Assembly (NCBI GenBank): GCA_913776795.1
Contig: CAJYRH010000031.1
Span: 1-7,652 of the forward strand
From: an uncultured Pseudorhodoferax sp.
Lineage (GTDB): Bacteria; Pseudomonadota; Gammaproteobacteria; Burkholderiales; Burkholderiaceae
DNA length: 7,652 nt
Direction: 5' to 3'
This document shows, piece after piece, positions 1 through 6,089 of this stretch. Numbering within the stretch: position 1 is the stretch's first letter; each line of letters begins with the position of its first letter. The position numbers and the translations under genes are program-made. The notes under the pieces were generated by a model, which was not told the DNA's origin, did not search any database, and was given only the letters and a program-made list of their open reading frames with translations.

Positions 1-458
1 GCTTCGGCGCCATCTACGACTTCCACCCGGGCTGGAGCGCCGAAATCGCCCTGGGCCTGCCGCCCACCACCGCGCTCAAAGGTACCGGCACCCTGGCCGG
101 CGCAGGCACGCTCGGCAAGGTGAAATACGGCCCCGCCGTGCTCTCCGTGCGCCGCCACCTGTGGGACGACGGCCCCGTGCGCCCCTACGTCGGCGCGGGC
201 ATCAACTACACCCTGGTGCTCGAATCCCGCGACGGCTTCGTGTCGAACCTTCACGTCAAGAACGGCGTGGGCCCGGTGCTGCAGGCCGGCTTCGAGGTGC
301 CGATCGACCCGCGCTGGAGCTTCTTCGTCGATGCGAAGAAGATCTGGCTCAAGACGACCGCGACGGGCACGCTGCCGGCGCTGGGCGGGGCGCCGGCGCA
401 TGCGAAGGTGCGGCTGGATCCGCTGGTGGTGACGGCGGGGGTGAGTTATCGGTTTTGA
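1..458 (+). CDS. ompW: OmpW family outer membrane protein, C-terminal part (5' end outside window)
   Basis: The reading frame is open from base 3 to the TGA at 456-458 and gives about 151 residues. OmpW proteins are 8-stranded outer-membrane beta-barrels of roughly 200 residues, thought to form a hydrophobic channel for small molecules. Visible family marks are the GLPPTTALKGTG segment, VKYGPAVLSVRRHL, the well-conserved RPYVGAGINYTLV strand, alternating polar/hydrophobic strands near the end, and a terminal YRF whose final Phe is the usual signal for beta-barrel assembly. The start codon and signal peptide lie upstream of the window. A GTG at 120 is internal, because the OmpW similarity continues upstream of it. 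Codons are strongly G/C-ending, unlike the genes that follow. Substrate is unknown. In this neighbourhood it could help aromatic compounds enter the cell, but that is inference. Confidence 0.88.
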   Translation, partial: FGAIYDFHPGWSAEIALGLPPTTALKGTGTLAGAGTLGKVKYGPAVLSVRRHLWDDGPVRPYVGAGINYTLVLESRDGFVSNLHVKNGVGPVLQAGFEVPIDPRWSFFVDAKKIWLKTTATGTLPALGGAPAHAKVRLDPLVVTAGVSYRF

Positions 459-656
459 GGGGGGGCTGGCTTGGTTGAGCGAATGAAAAAGAGACGTGTG
501 TAGGCGCTAGTCAGTAGCTCAACAGCAAGGCATTTCTATTGTCCGCCCTGGCTTCAAGCGCACCTTACGTTCTGCGGACGGTCGGCTCAAATTGCTTCTG
601 ATTGGGCGGCACAAGAGGAGTTGGCAAGATACCGAGGACCTATCGAGCAACCTTTT
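459..656. other. Intergenic region, left edge of the lower-GC segment
   Basis: No gene is supported here. The GC-rich flank gives way to more AT-rich sequence at about 480. One perfect inverted repeat is visible, GTCCGC at 541-546 with GCGGAC at 574-579, separated by 27 bases. There is no T-run after it, so it is not a convincing terminator for ompW. A good Shine-Dalgarno-like GAGGAG at 615-620 has no usable start codon at the right distance. No tRNA, integrase remnant or insertion-sequence end was recognised. Confidence 0.5.
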
Positions 657-690
657 ATGCAGTGCTGCATCAAATTTGATGCAGAACTGC
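657..690. promoter_or_regulatory. Composite palindromic operator upstream of the regulator gene
   Basis: Bases 659-690 form a 32-bp palindrome in which 15 of 16 pairs match; only 664/685 fails. It is built from two copies of ATGCAGNNCTGC (657-668 and 679-690), each nearly palindromic by itself and 22 bp apart, flanking a central ATCAAATTTGAT. Two dyads about two helical turns apart, ending just before the -10 box, suggest cooperative binding of two dimers. The likely binder is the MerR-like protein encoded immediately downstream. Overlap with the expected -35 position fits either autorepression or activation. Confidence 0.7.
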
Positions 691-697
691 CTATAAT
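669..697 (+). promoter_or_regulatory. Predicted promoter of the regulator-methyltransferase-nuclease operon
   Basis: A perfect TATAAT lies at 692-697. At a 17-bp spacing the -35 hexamer would be ATCAAA at 669-674, only 3 of 6 matches to TTGACA and inside the palindrome. A strong -10 with a weak -35 buried in an operator is typical of a regulated promoter. The predicted transcription start, about 7 bases after the -10, falls at 704-705, on the A of the ATG at 705. Confidence 0.6.
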
Positions 698-704
698 TCG
701 TGCA

Positions 705-1190
705 ATGGCGGGACTTCAATATCAAGCAGTACACATACGCGAGTTGCTGGGCGTCAGTCGCACTGACGTCCAGCGCTGGCTAAGCACGCTCCCACCATTT
801 AGTGAATCGCCAACTCAGGCCAGAACCGCTCGGACCTTCACCGTCAGCGACCTTGCGTTCTTCAGCATCGTGGCCGTGCTCCACAAGCAGTTGGAAATGC
901 CGCTGAGGACCATTGCCAGCTTCTCAGTCGGCTTGCATGCATTGCTGAATGCTCCAGCTGCTTCCAATGCCATGCCGGCACGTTACTTTGCCAACCAAGT
1001 CGACGGTCTCTGGCAAGTCGGCACCGAGATTGACGGTACCGTGTCGCTGGCCATCGATTCAGAGCCGATCTGGCGCGCTGTCTATGAGTTTGTGGGACTG
1101 AAGCTCAACCCCCAGTCTCATCTTCAGTTCGGTCTGATGGCAGTGCCGTCACCTTCTATGGAGCATTCCAATGCACGGCGCACTGGTTGA
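705..1190 (+). CDS. MerR-like helix-turn-helix regulator, putative controller of the downstream methyltransferase/nuclease
   Basis: This encodes 161 residues. The N-terminal 75 residues resemble a MerR-type winged helix: IRELLGVSRTDVQRWL (11-26) reads as the helix-turn-helix, and RTFTVSDLAFFSIVAVL (43-59) followed by EMPLRTI matches the second part, where MerR proteins carry a Y/F-x-x-x-D-L pattern and a leucine-rich helix. The C-terminal half (76-161) is not recognised, and no metal-binding cysteine cluster is present. ATG 705 is chosen because it sits at the predicted transcription start and begins just before the conserved domain. The frame could extend to ATG 657 or TTG 621, but those starts would put the operator and -10 box inside the gene. 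The gene overlaps the methyltransferase start by 20 bases, so the two are probably translationally coupled. Likely role: controls expression of the module and its own promoter (inferred). Confidence 0.72.
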   Translation: MAGLQYQAVHIRELLGVSRTDVQRWLSTLPPFSESPTQARTARTFTVSDLAFFSIVAVLHKQLEMPLRTIASFSVGLHALLNAPAASNAMPARYFANQVDGLWQVGTEIDGTVSLAIDSEPIWRAVYEFVGLKLNPQSHLQFGLMAVPSPSMEHSNARRTG

Positions 1191-4158
1191 CGCTCTGCAA
1201 AGGCTTTGCGTGCCGACAGAGTCGATAGTCGACTTTAGTGAGAAGGCGTCCGCCCGGCATCTGCGGTACATGGACCTGTTGCCGGGCGAACGATCGAGCA
1301 TAGTCGGTGAGCCGCGGCCCGAGGGTGCTGTGGAGGTCTCCGGAAAAGCTGCGATTTACATAATTCGAAGGGAGCTGTTGGCCGGCCCGATCGAAGGACA
1401 GAAGCTTGCGCAGTTGATGCGCACCGTGGCCTGTCGAGCCGACGCCGCATACCTTGCAGTAATTAACGCCGGCTCGACAACCATCTACCGAGTGGGCTTC
1501 TATGCAGAAGGCACGATGCCCACGGTCGAGTCGACCGTCGAGATGTCAGATCCGAATGGGTTGCGTGGGTTACTCAACGACGCAACAGTCGGTGACGACC
1601 AGGATATGGATCGCCTTTGGCTTGACGATTTGCTGTTTAAGCTGCTGACCCGATCTGCTGATGCTCTTCGCACGACTTGCAGTCAGACGGAACTGAACGA
1701 CGAGGAGGTGCTGTCGTTGATCGGTCGTGCGTTGTTCACGCGATTTCTTGCGGACCGAGACATCGTTCGAAGCTCTGACCTTGATGCCATCGTCCGAGGT
1801 GCCGTCAGACCTGAGCAGTTGCTTGAAAGTCCTCGAGCGTTAGTCCGGACTTTCGAGTGGTTGGACCAAGTATTCAACGGCGACCTTCTTGAACTCCGGT
1901 CGAAGGACTATGAAGGCCTGATGCAAACGCTTGGGATGGCCGGTCCCAAGGTCTGCGGAATTCTGGCTAACGTCATGGTTGGCTCCCACGACGGTCAATT
2001 GTCGCTGGACTGGGGAGGCCTGCGCTTTCAACACATTCCCGTGGATGTATTGAGTCAGGTGTATGAGCACTTCGCGCACCGCTACATGCCTGCGAAGGCG
2101 AAGAAGACAAGTATTCACTACACGCCGCGCGCCATCGCGGAACTGCTTGTGGACGGGGTCTTCGGTGCAACCGCTCAAGAGAAGCGGCATGAAGTCACGG
2201 TGCTCGATCCAGCAGTTGGTGCTGGGGTGTTCCTCGTACTTTCATTCCGCCGGCTTGTCGCCGAGACGTGGATGCAAACCGGAAGCCGACCCAAACGGGG
2301 AGCGATCCGTTCGATCCTGACGAAACAGCTTTGCGGACTGGACATCAATCCGATCTCCATCAAGGTCGCAGCACTGAGTCTTTATCTTGCTGCCCTGGAG
2401 CTTGACCCCGAGCCTCAGCCGTTGAGCGATCTGCGATTCGAGCGCCTGTTCGAAAAGACACTGAGGTGCGTGGATGAGAAGCGTCTCGAGGGGGCCAAGG
2501 ACGCTGAGCTTGGAAGTCTGAGCATGCAGCTTCGCTCCATGGGGCCGTACGACATCGTCTTAGCCAATCCTCCCTGGACGAGACTGCCGGGTCGTCTGAA
2601 AAAAGACTTGGATCGGACTGCCTATACTGCTAATGAGAAGGCACCTCAAGGGGCAAAGAGCCTCGTGCCGAACCAGTGGCCAGACCTCGCCTTCATGTGG
2701 CGATCAACCCAGTGGTGCAAGCCAGGCGGCGTGATCGGTTTGCTCGTCCATGCACGGTTTCTGTTCAGCAGCGAGACCGCGCAGGCTCGCCAGCATTGGT
2801 TCTCGATGACACGGGCGACTGGTATCTTAAACGGGATGCATGTGCGCCAGGAGCCGAAGATATGGCCGTCTAATAGCCAGCCATTTTGTGCGCTGGTGTC
2901 CATCAATTTACCGTCAAAGCCGACCGACTCGTTCTACTTCCTCTCGCCTCGGCGGGAGCCAGCCCTTGGCAGACGACGGGAGATCCGTCTCGATCCAAAG
3001 GCCGCCATTCCTGTGCCAATGGAACTGGCAGTTCACGATCCTCACGCATTCAAGTCGCTCTCCCGCGGCAGTGCGCTCGACCTCGAACTGATCGGGCGGA
3101 TCCGTCGCGTTCCGCGCATCCCGATGAAGGAGTATTTGGATGAACTCCATCTCGGGCTCCGGCAGGGCTTCATTTCAGGTGAGCAGGAGCTTCAGAATGC
3201 CGAGCATCTTCGTGGCCAGCATGTGCTGGAGGCTGCCGACAAGCCAACGCTTGTCGTGGATACAAGACAACTGTTGAAAATCGAGGCGCGTTATCCTGAG
3301 CTCGATTTCCAGTGGCCTCGTGACCCTGACATCTATCGAGGGCCTCTTCTCTTGTTTAGAGAGGCGCCTAAGCAGCAGACTGTGCATCGTGGCGCCATTT
3401 ACTGTGGCAGCAACGTGGTATTCAGCCGCTCGTTCTACGGGATGACCATCCCATCGAATCTAACGTTTGAAGCCGACTACCTGTACGTGTTGTCATATGC
3501 CGATCTGCTGGCGTATTGGACATTGATGACGAGTTCGAAGTTCGGTGTCGAACGCGATATCTATAACCAGGTCGACTTCCTCAACTTTCCGGTTGTTCCA
3601 CGTAACGAATTGACCGAAGCGCAGGAAAATTCCATCTCAAAAATTGCTGCGGACCTCAAGAGCGGCAAGCCGTCTTGGTCTTCGCTTAACAAGCTGGTCG
3701 CGGAAATCTACGGGCTCTCGACTTTTGACGAAGAACTCATCGCTGACGCCCTGGAATTTGAGAATCCATATCCGGCCTCCAAAGCTCGCGCTTTGGCCTT
3801 GATTGATGAGACAGACCCTTGCATCCACGAGTTCGCGCGAAGCATTGCATCCATCATCTCCGAACTTGAGGATGTGGAAGTCCACGGGGTCCCATGCGCT
3901 GTGACACCCGATGGCGACCGGGTCTGGCAGTTTGTTCGGCTGACTGCTGGCGCCAGGGCTGCGCTCAAGCGTGAGCAGGTCTATGCCCTTTTTCAGCACG
4001 CGCCTGACACATTGATGTCCTCAGAAATCCGACTTCAGCTCGGTCCACGTGACTGGTTGATCGGTCGTCTGCGTCAGGGCAGATACTGGTCCCGCAGCCA
4101 AGCCCGTCTTCTTGCGTTGGACCTGATCCATCAGGGCTTGTTCTCGTCCGAGCATTGA
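1171..4158 (+). CDS. Large N6-adenine DNA methyltransferase with fused specificity region (type II / IIG-like)
   Basis: This encodes 995 residues and transfers a methyl group from S-adenosylmethionine to adenine in DNA. Motifs in order: ALFTRFLADRDI (187-198) in the helical N-terminal part, as often seen in large modification enzymes; YTPRAIAELL (motif X, from Y317); LDPAVGAGVF (motif I, SAM binding, D346-F354); GLDINP (389-394, acidic loop); and IVLANPPW with the catalytic NPPW at 466-469. Residues about 600-810 look like target recognition: LGLRQGF (661-667), the CGSNVVFSRSFYGM area (745-758), and a final FGVERDIYNQVDFLNFPVVP block (791-810). The C-terminal 180 residues include EIYGLS and a possible winged-helix tail. 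Residues 51-115 resemble the strand-helix-strand part of a nuclease-like N-terminal domain but show no clear PD...ExK, so cleavage probably falls to the next gene. The start at 1171 has GGAG at 1160-1163, seven bases upstream, inside the regulator gene. Codon use is less G/C-biased than in the flanking genes. The class is firm; the recognition site is unknown. Confidence 0.9.
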   Translation: MHGALVDALQRLCVPTESIVDFSEKASARHLRYMDLLPGERSSIVGEPRPEGAVEVSGKAAIYIIRRELLAGPIEGQKLAQLMRTVACRADAAYLAVINAGSTTIYRVGFYAEGTMPTVESTVEMSDPNGLRGLLNDATVGDDQDMDRLWLDDLLFKLLTRSADALRTTCSQTELNDEEVLSLIGRALFTRFLADRDIVRSSDLDAIVRGAVRPEQLLESPRALVRTFEWLDQVFNGDLLELRSKDYEGLMQTLGMAGPKVCGILANVMVGSHDGQLSLDWGGLRFQHIPVDVLSQVYEHFAHRYMPAKAKKTSIHYTPRAIAELLVDGVFGATAQEKRHEVTVLDPAVGAGVFLVLSFRRLVAETWMQTGSRPKRGAIRSILTKQLCGLDINPISIKVAALSLYLAALELDPEPQPLSDLRFERLFEKTLRCVDEKRLEGAKDAELGSLSMQLRSMGPYDIVLANPPWTRLPGRLKKDLDRTAYTANEKAPQGAKSLVPNQWPDLAFMWRSTQWCKPGGVIGLLVHARFLFSSETAQARQHWFSMTRATGILNGMHVRQEPKIWPSNSQPFCALVSINLPSKPTDSFYFLSPRREPALGRRREIRLDPKAAIPVPMELAVHDPHAFKSLSRGSALDLELIGRIRRVPRIPMKEYLDELHLGLRQGFISGEQELQNAEHLRGQHVLEAADKPTLVVDTRQLLKIEARYPELDFQWPRDPDIYRGPLLLFREAPKQQTVHRGAIYCGSNVVFSRSFYGMTIPSNLTFEADYLYVLSYADLLAYWTLMTSSKFGVERDIYNQVDFLNFPVVPRNELTEAQENSISKIAADLKSGKPSWSSLNKLVAEIYGLSTFDEELIADALEFENPYPASKARALALIDETDPCIHEFARSIASIISELEDVEVHGVPCAVTPDGDRVWQFVRLTAGARAALKREQVYALFQHAPDTLMSSEIRLQLGPRDWLIGRLRQGRYWSRSQARLLALDLIHQGLFSSEH

Positions 4159-4170
4159 GCGACAACCGGC

Positions 4171-4878
4171 ATGTCCTTCAACCTCGGAACGCCTCCAGTC
4201 GAACTGCCGCCGTATTTACCATGGTCTGCCCGCCAGTTGCGGGTGGTTGAACGCGCTATCGCCATTGCGTGGGGGCGACTGATGAGCCAGCCGGCTTTCG
4301 TCGCATGGGTTCAAACAGCCATTGAGCGAGATATCACCATCCAGCTTCAGAAGCAACTGGTTTTGCTACTGAACACTAACGAGGTGCGAGGCTTTTCTGC
4401 CGCTGTTTTCGCGCCTCCCATACGCGGCCAGGAAGTAGAAAACCACTCCGGCATTGAAAAAGAAAAGAGGCCGGATCTCACGTTCCATCGCTTGGCAGCA
4501 AGGCCGGTGGACACGCAGAACGCTCAGTTCTATGAGTGCAAGATCATCGGTCGTGGGCGGACGCTTGACGACTATCACGACGAAGGTGTCATGCGCTTTG
4601 TGGATGGTCGATATGCCTGGGCCATGCCGCATGCCGGCATGATTGCCTACGTGTCGCCACCTCCCCCAGCAATCGCGGACGTCGCGTTGATTGGCTATTG
4701 GGCGAAAGCCCGTTCAGGTGCAATTGCCAGCGGATTGCCTACAGGCAAGTTCCAGGTAGACACTGCAACTGGACTGGCGGTCGCGATCAGCATTCATCAG
4801 CGAGCGTTCCTCTTGCCCGATCAGCAATATCCAGGGGACATCGTCTTGCGCCATCTATGGTTGTCAGCGGTGGAATAG
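4171..4878 (+). CDS. Putative PD-(D/E)XK restriction endonuclease partner
   Basis: This encodes 235 residues and is not recognised as a named enzyme. A nuclease core is readable: a helix with E52 (AIERDITIQLQKQL), then RPDLTF with P101-D102, then FYECKII with E122-C123-K124. That is the PD...ExK arrangement with 20 residues between Asp and Glu, where the acidic residues bind Mg2+ and Lys assists hydrolysis. After the core comes a conserved-looking stretch, Y135-x3-G139-x2-RF (142-143) through G146-x-Y148 to GMIAYV (156-161), probably the rest of the fold. The N-terminus is proline-rich, with no signal peptide or membrane segment. The ATG lies 12 bases after the methyltransferase stop. No clear Shine-Dalgarno is visible, so translation is probably coupled. 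Position beside a DNA methyltransferase supports a role as the cutting subunit. Whether it acts alone or in complex with the 995-aa protein cannot be told. Confidence 0.75.
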   Translation: MSFNLGTPPVELPPYLPWSARQLRVVERAIAIAWGRLMSQPAFVAWVQTAIERDITIQLQKQLVLLLNTNEVRGFSAAVFAPPIRGQEVENHSGIEKEKRPDLTFHRLAARPVDTQNAQFYECKIIGRGRTLDDYHDEGVMRFVDGRYAWAMPHAGMIAYVSPPPPAIADVALIGYWAKARSGAIASGLPTGKFQVDTATGLAVAISIHQRAFLLPDQQYPGDIVLRHLWLSAVE

Positions 4879-4891
4879 ACGCTGCGCACCT

Positions 4892-4904
4892 CTTGGCGAC
4901 CAAG
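4892..4904 (+). terminator. Weak hairpin after the nuclease gene, possible terminator
   Basis: CTTGG (4892-4896) pairs with CCAAG (4900-4904) around a 3-base loop, starting 14 bases after the nuclease stop codon. The stem is only 5 bp and no proper T-run follows (TTTT occurs only about 20 bases later), so intrinsic termination is doubtful. Confidence 0.2.
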
Positions 4905-4993
4905 GCTGTTCTCAACGTCAGCTTTTGGTAGTAGCAGACATTGAAGTTCGGGATTGCAGCGCTCCCTTCAGCCTATAAACGACATTGATACCC

Positions 4994-5021
4994 GCTGGTG
5001 CTTGATGAAAAGAAGCACAGC
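4994..5021. repeat. Inverted repeat in the convergent intergenic region, possible bidirectional terminator
   Basis: GCTGGTGCTT (4994-5003) pairs with AAGCACAGC (5013-5021) with one bulged G and a 9-base loop. It lies between the end of the nuclease gene on the plus strand and the end of the LysR gene on the minus strand, where transcripts converge. There is no T-run on either side, so a terminator role is only possible. A short tandem repeat, TTCCGAA twice (5027-5040), follows. Confidence 0.3.
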
Positions 5022-5066
5022 ATAGCTTCCGAATTCCGAACCGGCAGTACGGCTCTGCCACCCCCC

Positions 5067-5978
5067 TTACTCCCCTTCCGCAAACATCTCCACCACGACC
5101 CCCCGCAACCACTGGTTCCCCGGATCCCGGTGGTACTTCGTGTGCCAGAACAGGTTGATCGCCACCTGCGGCAATTTGGCGGGGTGGGGCGCATAGGCTA
5201 GGCCGAAGGGTTCGGCCATGCTCTGGGCCATTTTCTCGGGCACGGTGGCGACCATCTGGGTGGCCTGCAGGATGTGGCCGATGGCGACGAAGTGGGGCAC
5301 GGTGAGGCGCACGTCGCGGGCCACGCCCATGCGTTCCAGCAGTTCGTCCACCTTGCCGTGGCCCGTGCCTTCGGAGACGACGACCACATGCTGCGCCTTC
5401 GCGAAATCCTCCAGCCCGATGCGGCGGCGCTTGTGCAGCGGGTGGCCCTGGCGGAAGAGGCACACATACGGTTGGCGGAACAGCCGGCGCTGGAAGAAGC
5501 CGGCTTTGAGCTGCGGCAGCAGGCCGATGGCGAGGTCGATCTTGCCGGCCTCCATGGCGTCCTTCAGGTCCGTCGCTGAATTGCGCACGGTGGTCAGGCG
5601 CACGCCCGGCGCCACCTGGGCCAGGCGCTCCAGCAGGCGCGGCAGGAAGTAGATCTCGCCGATGTCCGTCATGCCCACCTTGAACACGCGCCGGCTGGTG
5701 GCGGGGTCGAAGCCCAGCTTGTGGTTCAGGGCGCCGTGGATCATCGCGAGCGCGTACGACACGGATTCCGCGAGCTGGTCGGCGTAGGGCGTGGGCTGCA
5801 TGCCGTGGGCCGTGCGCAGGAACAGCTCGTCGCCCAGCAGGCGCCGCAGCCGCGCCAGCGCATTGCTCACCGCGGGCTGCGTCAGGCCGAGGTTCTCGGC
5901 GGCCTGCGACACCTTGCGCGTGACCAGCAGCTGCTGGAACACCACCAGCAGGTTCAGGTCGATGTCTTCCAGTTCCAC
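5067..5978 (-). CDS. nagR: LysR-type transcriptional regulator, NahR/NagR/DntR-like
   Basis: This encodes 303 residues, the usual LysR length. An N-terminal winged helix-turn-helix spans about residues 5-65, with [20 protein letters not shown] (22-41) as the DNA-binding core. A two-lobed effector domain follows. [31 protein letters not shown] (103-115) and [11 protein letters not shown] (228-238) closely match what I recall of the NahR/NagR/DntR group, which senses salicylate-type aromatic carboxylates and activates naphthalene, salicylate or nitrotoluene pathways. The start is GTG at 5976-5978, supported by AAAGG about 6 bases upstream and by the family's conserved MEL beginning. The gene is divergent from the reductase gene across 111 bp holding a LysR-type dyad, so it probably activates that operon and represses itself. 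The subgroup is well supported. The inducer, and so the exact symbol, is inferred. Confidence 0.88.
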   Translation of the reverse strand: MELEDIDLNLLVVFQQLLVTRKVSQAAENLGLTQPAVSNALARLRRLLGDELFLRTAHGMQPTPYADQLAESVSYALAMIHGALNHKLGFDPATSRRVFKVGMTDIGEIYFLPRLLERLAQVAPGVRLTTVRNSATDLKDAMEAGKIDLAIGLLPQLKAGFFQRRLFRQPYVCLFRQGHPLHKRRRIGLEDFAKAQHVVVVSEGTGHGKVDELLERMGVARDVRLTVPHFVAIGHILQATQMVATVPEKMAQSMAEPFGLAYAPHPAKLPQVAINLFWHTKYHRDPGNQWLRGVVVEMFAEGE

Positions 5979-5989
5979 GCTGCACCTTT

Positions 5990-6006
5990 ATTCATCGAAG
6001 TGATGA
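5990..6006. promoter_or_regulatory. LysR-type (NagR/NahR-like) operator
   Basis: TCATC (5992-5996) and GATGA (6002-6006) form a perfect 5-5-5 dyad, and the same bases read ATTCA-N6-TGAT (5990-6004), which resembles the recalled NahR/NagR recognition pattern. The centre, 5999, lies about 63 bases upstream of the predicted operon start, the standard place for a LysR recognition site. It also lies about 20 bases before the regulator's own GTG, which would allow autorepression. Confidence 0.55.
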
Positions 6007-6026
6007 GATGTATTCATGCCATTCTA

Positions 6027-6055
6027 TTGGCTGATGGGTCATTCGCGGGAATGAT
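6027..6055 (+). promoter_or_regulatory. Predicted activatable promoter of the reductase-oxygenase operon
   Basis: TTGGCT at 6027-6032 (4 of 6 to TTGACA) and AATGAT at 6050-6055 (4 of 6 to TATAAT) are separated by 17 bp. Two imperfect boxes fit a promoter that needs an activator. The implied start is near 6062, leaving a short leader before the ATG at 6090. Confidence 0.4.
6039..6054. repeat. Inverted repeat overlapping the predicted -10 box
   Basis: TCATTC (6039-6044) and GAATGA (6049-6054) are perfect inverted 6-mers around GCGG. The dyad covers the predicted -10 region, so it could be a second protein-binding site or a small hairpin. No binder can be named. Confidence 0.4.
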
Positions 6056-6089
6056 CGTGCCCATAACGAAAACCTGGAGACAGTCCCCG

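Noticed and set aside
161..478. Alternative plus-strand frame over the ompW end
   Set aside because: Arg/Gly-rich shadow; the OmpW frame has conserved strands and a proper barrel terminus.
541..579. Inverted repeat GTCCGC/GCGGAC considered as an ompW terminator or recombination site
   Set aside because: The arms are only 6 bp and 27 bases apart, there is no T-run, and no matching copy was seen at the right edge of the lower-GC segment.
621..704. N-terminal extension of the regulator from TTG 621 or ATG 657
   Set aside because: It would place the palindrome and TATAAT inside the coding region. The GAGGAG at 615-620 abuts the TTG with no spacer, and the extra residues add no recognisable domain.
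459..5066. CRISPR array, tRNA or transposon ends at the module borders
   Set aside because: No regularly spaced repeats, no cloverleaf-like segment and no terminal inverted repeats with target duplication could be found by eye.
4918..5985. Long minus-strand open frame overlapping the LysR gene in another frame
   Set aside because: It is a low-complexity Pro/Arg/Gly/Ala product typical of a GC-rich shadow; the LysR frame has complete family motifs.
5721..6089. Upstream extension of the reductase reading frame
   Set aside because: It runs antisense through the start of the LysR gene, shows no protein-family pattern, and the conserved reductase N-terminus with a good ribosome binding site starts at 6090.
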